Of a stretch of 64,000 bases of DNA, positions 59,433-64,000 are shown piece by piece (the stretch's first letter is position 1; each line of letters starts with the position of its first letter). The translations under genes and the position numbers were made by a program. Under the pieces are notes generated by a model. That model ran no database searches, had not been told where the DNA came from, and was given only the letters and a program-made list of their open reading frames with translations. The stretch covers positions 3,392,840 through 3,456,839 of the forward strand of contig JACTAT010000014.1 in NCBI GenBank assembly GCA_014526335.1, read 5' to 3'. This DNA comes from Chrysaora quinquecirrha. Taxonomy: Eukaryota > Cnidaria > Scyphozoa > Semaeostomeae > Pelagiidae.

Positions 59433-60814
59433 TTAGGATTAGACTCTCAGCTCAGCTGTTCTTAAGCTTCCTAGGTACTTTTCACGTAAACCATAACGTT
59501 AAAAATGTATAAGAAACCAAGAGTTAAAGCGGCGACTTTCGATGAATTCAAGTCTCTGTTGCCCTAAGACCCATAATGATGGGTCCCTCCAATTTAAGGG
59601 AAGGTATTAGCGTGTTGGTATTTACTCGAACGTGTCATTTGGCGCTCATTTGCCACTTGACAGTCTCTAGAAGGTGCTGATTGGAAGGTCCTCGTAGATA
59701 TATATCTTGTTCTAGAAATGGGCGCACTTTTCAATTTTTGGTTTAGAGATTATCCCTTTTTCTTTAGATAACCTCTTATGAGAAACTGCTGAAGCCTTGT
59801 CCGAAAATAACCAAGAAACTCTTTAAAAGGACTAGAAGGGCAACTTAAGTAAAAAAAATCCGTTTTTGGTAGTATCCGAGGGGAGCGCCCGTTTGAAGGA
59901 GGCGCGTATTTCACTTACGAATCTAAAAAGAGGGGGCGCGTATGAGGATGCTAATTGGGGTAAATATGGGGTAGACATCGAGGATTGACCAGACAGGAAA
60001 AAAGCGAATGTTTTCTTTATTTTCATTTAATCCATACAATAAGAAAAGAAATTACATCGCATGTAAGAAAATTCACAACTCTCAATAAAAAAATTGTTAA
60101 AATTGTAAGTCGAATCCTTTGGAGGTTGACTTATTTTTACACCAAGGTAAAGGTAGCAATCAAGTTAAGTTATCAAAACCATTCATTTTATTGAAAATTC
60201 AAATCTCTTCAAATTGATAAAAATTGAAATTTTTAACAAAAAACGTAAGATAATTATATAACAAAAAAATTCAAAAATCTAGGGTTTTTTGTGATTCCCT
60301 ATTTGTTTATTCGTGATATTCCATAATAATATGACAAACAACTTGGCCCCGCACTTCAAATGGCACAACACATTGGATTAACAAAATCTAACGTTATTTT
60401 TGTTTTTGTTTTTAATAAGGAGGGAAATAAACAAAAATAGCAGATTTTACTATGATGTGCTTTATAATTTTAAACTTTTATTTTGGGAGATTTCGGTCTT
60501 TGAATTTATCAGTGACTCGCCTATTAATGTGTCTAAGACCACTATCTGTTATTACTATGCAAACGCAATGGTTTCCATTTTGTAGGGTTTAGATTAGTAT
60601 TCTAGCTGCTATAATGCTTACGCAGTTTCAAACTTACGCTCATAAAGTCTTTACTTGATTAAAGAAAAAATACACTATAGCGAACTCTGTTGCATCAACC
60701 AATATTAAAAGCCTTGATAAAATTGTCCATTATTCAGCTTCATTCGATGCAACGCCTGCCAGTTACCAAAGTCTGTAACATCTACATCTTACTCGTTTTC
60801 AATTTCCTTTCATT
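59433..60814. other. Intergenic sequence, nothing recognised
   Basis: AT-rich DNA between the TTAGGG block and the minus-strand gene. On the minus strand the stop codon of that gene overlaps an AATAAA, which could also be its poly(A) signal. Confidence 0.4.
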
Positions 60815-60985
60815 TTATTGACCCGAAGACGCATCGGTATCCTCCATGCTTAGAAGCCGTTGCCAATTATTGATTGCTGCGTTGCGTTTCTTTACTCTTG
60901 GACTAAGATAAGACGAGGTCGAAGTGACGTCATCATCATCCATGTTTGAGCTGCACGATCCGCTTCGCTTTCCAATCAAAGGTGT
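60815..60985 (-). CDS. Unrecognised minus-strand gene, last exon
   Basis: It begins TPLIGKRSGSCSSNMDDDDV and ends NWQRLLSMEDTDASSGQ with TAA. Acceptor ctttattcatcag, 57 codons with stop. Confidence 0.8.
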   Translation of the reverse strand, partial: TPLIGKRSGSCSSNMDDDDVTSTSSYLSPRVKKRNAAINNWQRLLSMEDTDASSGQ

Positions 60986-63900
60986 CTGATGAATAAAGAT
61001 AATATGGTTGAAAAGCATAGTTGTGCTAGTAGACATACAGTGAGAAACCACTTAAAACTAGGTCCGCAAGCTTTACGCAATAGCCTAAAATGCTTCTAGC
61101 TTTAAGAAGTGTACTATGCTGTGTACTACTATTTACTACGGTGTAGCTGTATCAGTTAGCAACTACTTCCTTTTTGACGGTAACTAGTCGGCTCACAGCT
61201 CAAGAAAGTTGGGCATGTCCTTCTCCTGTGATTAGTTGACAACTGATTCCCGTCAGTCGAGCCGACACGAGCGCTCTTGCGACAGCAATCAACTGTATCC
61301 TAAAAGTAGTGACTAGGAGTTTACATGTCGACATAAATTAGCAGTTACAGCAAGTTGGCGTTAGTTCTATCGTATCGTAGGTCGACATATGCCTTGCTTT
61401 ACGCTAAAAATTATCCGAGTTTTTATCTAATTTCAGGAGAGACTTAGCCTTAAAATTGGTTAGAATGGGAATGTTAATAGATATACTGTCCTGTGCATAA
61501 TTCATCATCGATTCTCAAGAGCCAGTTAGATATAAAACTTACTATAAGCTACAATCAATGCTAAAATTATTGGGTCACTATATTATAAGCATGTTGTACG
61601 TTACCAATCATGTACCATTATATATGTTTGGATTATTAAATGCCCACCCCCTGATTCAATGTTTGGGACCACTGACAACATCAATTTCGCAAACATAAGT
61701 TAGCGGGGGTATGCGTCTTCAGGCGTAAATTTCGAAAAAAACACGGTGTCCTTTCCTTTTTGCGAGGATTATAGGTAAAAACCTGTTTAGTTTTTGAATA
61801 TCTTAGTTTACGATTTACTAATTATTGTTACAAGTTCTCTATTCAAAATACAAGAAATTTTATTTTGGGTTAAAGACGAAAGTGTTTCTTAATTATTTTC
61901 CAGCATTCCTATATTTTCTTTGCTTTTCAAAATGAAAATCGTTAAGTTTTAAGGAGCGTAATCCAAAGGCATACATCACCTTAAGAAGTTGCTCTTTGAT
62001 GACAGGTTGCTTCTTATTCTTGTTTGGTGTTCCTGACTCTCTGCAAAAAAAAACAGAAAAGTTATTTGTATCATACTTGGGTGAATTTCATTACCACCTG
62101 ATTCTTAATAAGACTCTTAAAAAGAATTTCCTAGGGGTTTCAAGCCAGAATTAAGTCAACCTACGATGCGACAGAACTAACGCCAGGCCATGATAAATTT
62201 TGAAAATAGAAATACGGAAAACAATAAGCTAATGAATGGCAAAAAAGCCTGTTGGGCTGATACGCTGGATCGTGAATCTTTTCCGCTTCTTTTACTCCAA
62301 TACGATGTCCAAACGGGACTTTGCTGCGAAATCTGCTGCCTGGGGTTAACAGACTGTGAAGGCCGGTCTCCACTTTGATAGGTTTGGCCGGTGACAACCT
62401 TGGCTCGAGCGTGCACACGCTAGAGCAGAATTTCATCACCAAACGTTAGACATATTGCATGAGTCGTTAGCTTCCGCTCCTCCAGCACCCCGACACCTCG
62501 CTACAACTAGTTCGAGCGATCTCATTTTAGTGTTGGCCTCGGTTTCATGAGCAATAACTGTGACTCAGGTTATAAGTCTAACCAAACGTATCCGCCATCT
62601 TCCAGAAAATTTTTTAGTGTTCCCAGACCTCTTGCTTTATTCTAATGTATTTGGTTTATGCTAATGTCATCCCTTCTCAAACCTGAAGGTGCTTTTAAAT
62701 TGATTTTTGCGTTCGTTATTTTACTCCACTTCAAATAATCTTTTCTCTAAGCAATGAAAACATGGAAATACCACTCACCTCAATAATTTCTCAAAATGTT
62801 TCTGTCGCATAACCGAGTATTTCCTTGAACTTTTTGTATTCTCTTTCTCTGATATATTTGCAAGCATATTTTCCAAATTCAAACTATGTCTATTGCCATC
62901 AAATGTTGGACTCATTTGGTCATCTGGGAAATTAGAATCAACCAATGCCGTCTCCTTAGTAGACGTTACTGTAAGCAAAAAGATAGCCACGCGTTAAGAA
63001 GGTGTTCATAAATTATTGCTTATTAATATTGATGTTTTACAACTTAATGTATTGGCCTGATGGAGATTACAATAATAGAGATACACAAGCTTCTTTATAT
63101 TTAATGAAACTTTCGCCCCCTTCGTAAATTTGGTAAACATGGGGTGCTAGAGGCATTTTACTGTCATTAAGTACATGAAATAGCGGGACCGTATCACAAA
63201 GCAACAGCAACAACCATTTACATGAAAAATGAATTGGGTGGCCTTATTCTTACGGGCAAAACCATTCACGTAGAATACACTTTTTTACAAGAATGTGGTT
63301 TATACGAAAGAAGTACTCGGCACCTCAGAAAGCTACGAAAGTTGCAGCTATGCTGATGCATTAAAAATTCATTCATGGACACATTTTGTGAAAATTTCGT
63401 TTCTTTAAAAGATTGTGGATTGGATAAAGGACTGCCAAGGATACGAAAGACAACAATATAAAAGTTATTTGTTGAGAAAGTTCTTAGAAAATTTTGATAC
63501 TGCGATTGCAGAGAAGTGTTAGTACTGCGGTCATTGCGAAATTTCTTATAAAAAACATTATTGTATATAAAAGTGGACAACTGAAGTGTGACTGCGGTAT
63601 AAGGTAATAGAGCAGCAGATACGTGGTATTAGAGGAGATACATACCATCCTCGCAAGATCTCATGATTGGCATTAACGATGATCTGTTTGTCAGGAAGAA
63701 CTGATTTGGCATTGATATCAATTTTGGATTTGAAATACTTTGACATGATTCAACTCTCCTTGTTAACTTCGGGCTGCAGTGGCAGAGAAGAAACGTTATT
63801 ATTTTACAGGTCTATATTCGTAGCACCAAAAATTGACTAGGGCCTACAAATAAAACCATCAAATCATTATCGATAATAGGAAAAAGCAGTTTAAAGTCTT

Positions 63901-64000
63901 GCTTTTACCTTTTCTGTGCCGGTGTGCGTGTGTGGTTTGCTCTATAGGCACCGGCTTTTCTTTTCAACGCCCGCATTCCTGGTTTAGGATTCGGACTGTT
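60815..64000 (-). CDS. Unrecognised Ser/Lys-rich protein gene, 3' part (5 exons)
   Basis: Five minus-strand exons (63909-64000, 63646-63773, 62779-62968, 61980-62040, 60815-60985) join with matching phases and GT-AG borders into about 210 residues ending in TAA. The gene continues beyond the window. The product is hydrophilic, rich in Ser, Lys, Arg and Asn, with basic patches (MRALKRKAG, QKRSPKLTRRVES) and an acidic DDDD run, and looks intrinsically disordered. I see no enzyme motif, membrane segment or signal peptide. Tails of cytoskeletal or chromosomal proteins look like this, but no family can be named. It is convergent with the P4HA gene. Confidence 0.75.
61145..61390. repeat. Dispersed repeat (GATTAGTTGCCAACTG family)
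   Basis: Third copy, in the last intron of the minus-strand gene; contains gaaagttgggcatgtcc, gattagttgacaactgat and gacacgagcgctcttgcgac. Confidence 0.65.
61980..62040 (-). CDS. Unrecognised minus-strand gene, exon d
   Basis: It reads ESGTPNKNKKQPVIKEQLLK. Acceptor tgtttttttttgcag, donor AAG|GTGATG, 61 bases. Confidence 0.8.
62779..62968 (-). CDS. Unrecognised minus-strand gene, exon c
   Basis: It reads TSTKETALVDSNFPDDQMSP and ends KYSVMRQKHFEKLL. Acceptor ttttgcttacag, donor TTGAG|GTGAGT. Confidence 0.8.
63646..63773 (-). CDS. Unrecognised minus-strand gene, exon b
   Basis: It reads SPKLTRRVESCQSISNPKLI then SMPNQFFLTNRSSLMPIMRS. Acceptor ctgccactgcag, donor GATG|GTATGT. Another frame here opens with an ATG (MSKYFKSKID), but that frame does not join the next exon. 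Confidence 0.72.
63909..64000 (-). CDS. Unrecognised minus-strand gene, exon a (partial)
   Basis: It reads NSPNPKPGMRALKRKAGAYR then ANHTRTPAQK; donor AAAAG|GTAAAA. The 5' edge lies outside the window. Confidence 0.68.

Noticed and set aside
63646..63746. ATG-led frame MSKYFKSKIDINAKS as the start of the minus-strand gene
   Set aside because: It ends in the wrong phase for the next exon, while another frame joins both neighbours without conflict.

Overview
The window is intron-rich animal DNA from a non-vertebrate metazoan. The evidence is consensus GT-AG introns, short phase-coherent exons, two recognisable animal protein families, tRNA- and 5S-derived SINE-like sequences and a block of TTAGGG repeats. 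A cnidarian or a similar marine invertebrate is plausible, but the sequence does not settle the taxon. No prokaryotic gene, operon, CRISPR array or virus was seen. Exons were assembled by hand from splice sites, reading phase and family resemblance, so small exons may be missing.

Region 1 (1-36,070, plus strand) is most of an ABCA3-type ABC transporter gene. Forty-one coding exons were found (367 to 36,070). They start inside the first extracellular domain, so the 5' end lies upstream of the window. The order is: rest of ECD1, first membrane block, NBD1, second membrane segment with a Cys-rich ECD2, second membrane block, NBD2 and a Cys-rich C-terminus. Phases agree at nearly every junction, with two exceptions. 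The exon carrying the NBD1 signature motif has a one-base frameshift (13,990-14,107). In NBD2 no exon was found for the strand just before the Walker B aspartate (between 31,110 and 31,982), a gap now filled with repeats. The gene may be a young pseudogene, or these are sequence errors.

Region 2 (36,071-39,903) is intergenic and holds a 27-bp minisatellite and a tRNA-like SINE. Region 3 (39,904-57,909, plus strand) is a complete collagen prolyl 4-hydroxylase alpha-subunit gene in 13 coding exons. It has a signal peptide, N-terminal dimerisation domain, substrate-binding region and 2-oxoglutarate/Fe(II) catalytic domain with its iron and 2-oxoglutarate ligands. Region 4 (57,910-60,814) is intergenic with an interstitial TTAGGG block. 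Region 5 (60,815-64,000, minus strand) is the 3' part of a gene for an unrecognised Ser/Lys-rich protein, convergent with the hydroxylase gene. The three genes show no evident functional link.

The introns are full of mobile and tandem DNA. The clearest items are: a 2.3-kb foldback-type transposon with long tandem-repeat arms, perfect 10-bp ends and a 5-bp target duplication (45,165-47,482); MITEs with 9-bp, TA or TTA target duplications; SINE-like units from tRNA and 5S rRNA; a 21-bp minisatellite that grew inside a dispersed element and has a 546-bp higher-order period; and a tandem duplication of ABCA gene sequence that left a ghost exon without a splice donor at 7,001-7,118.
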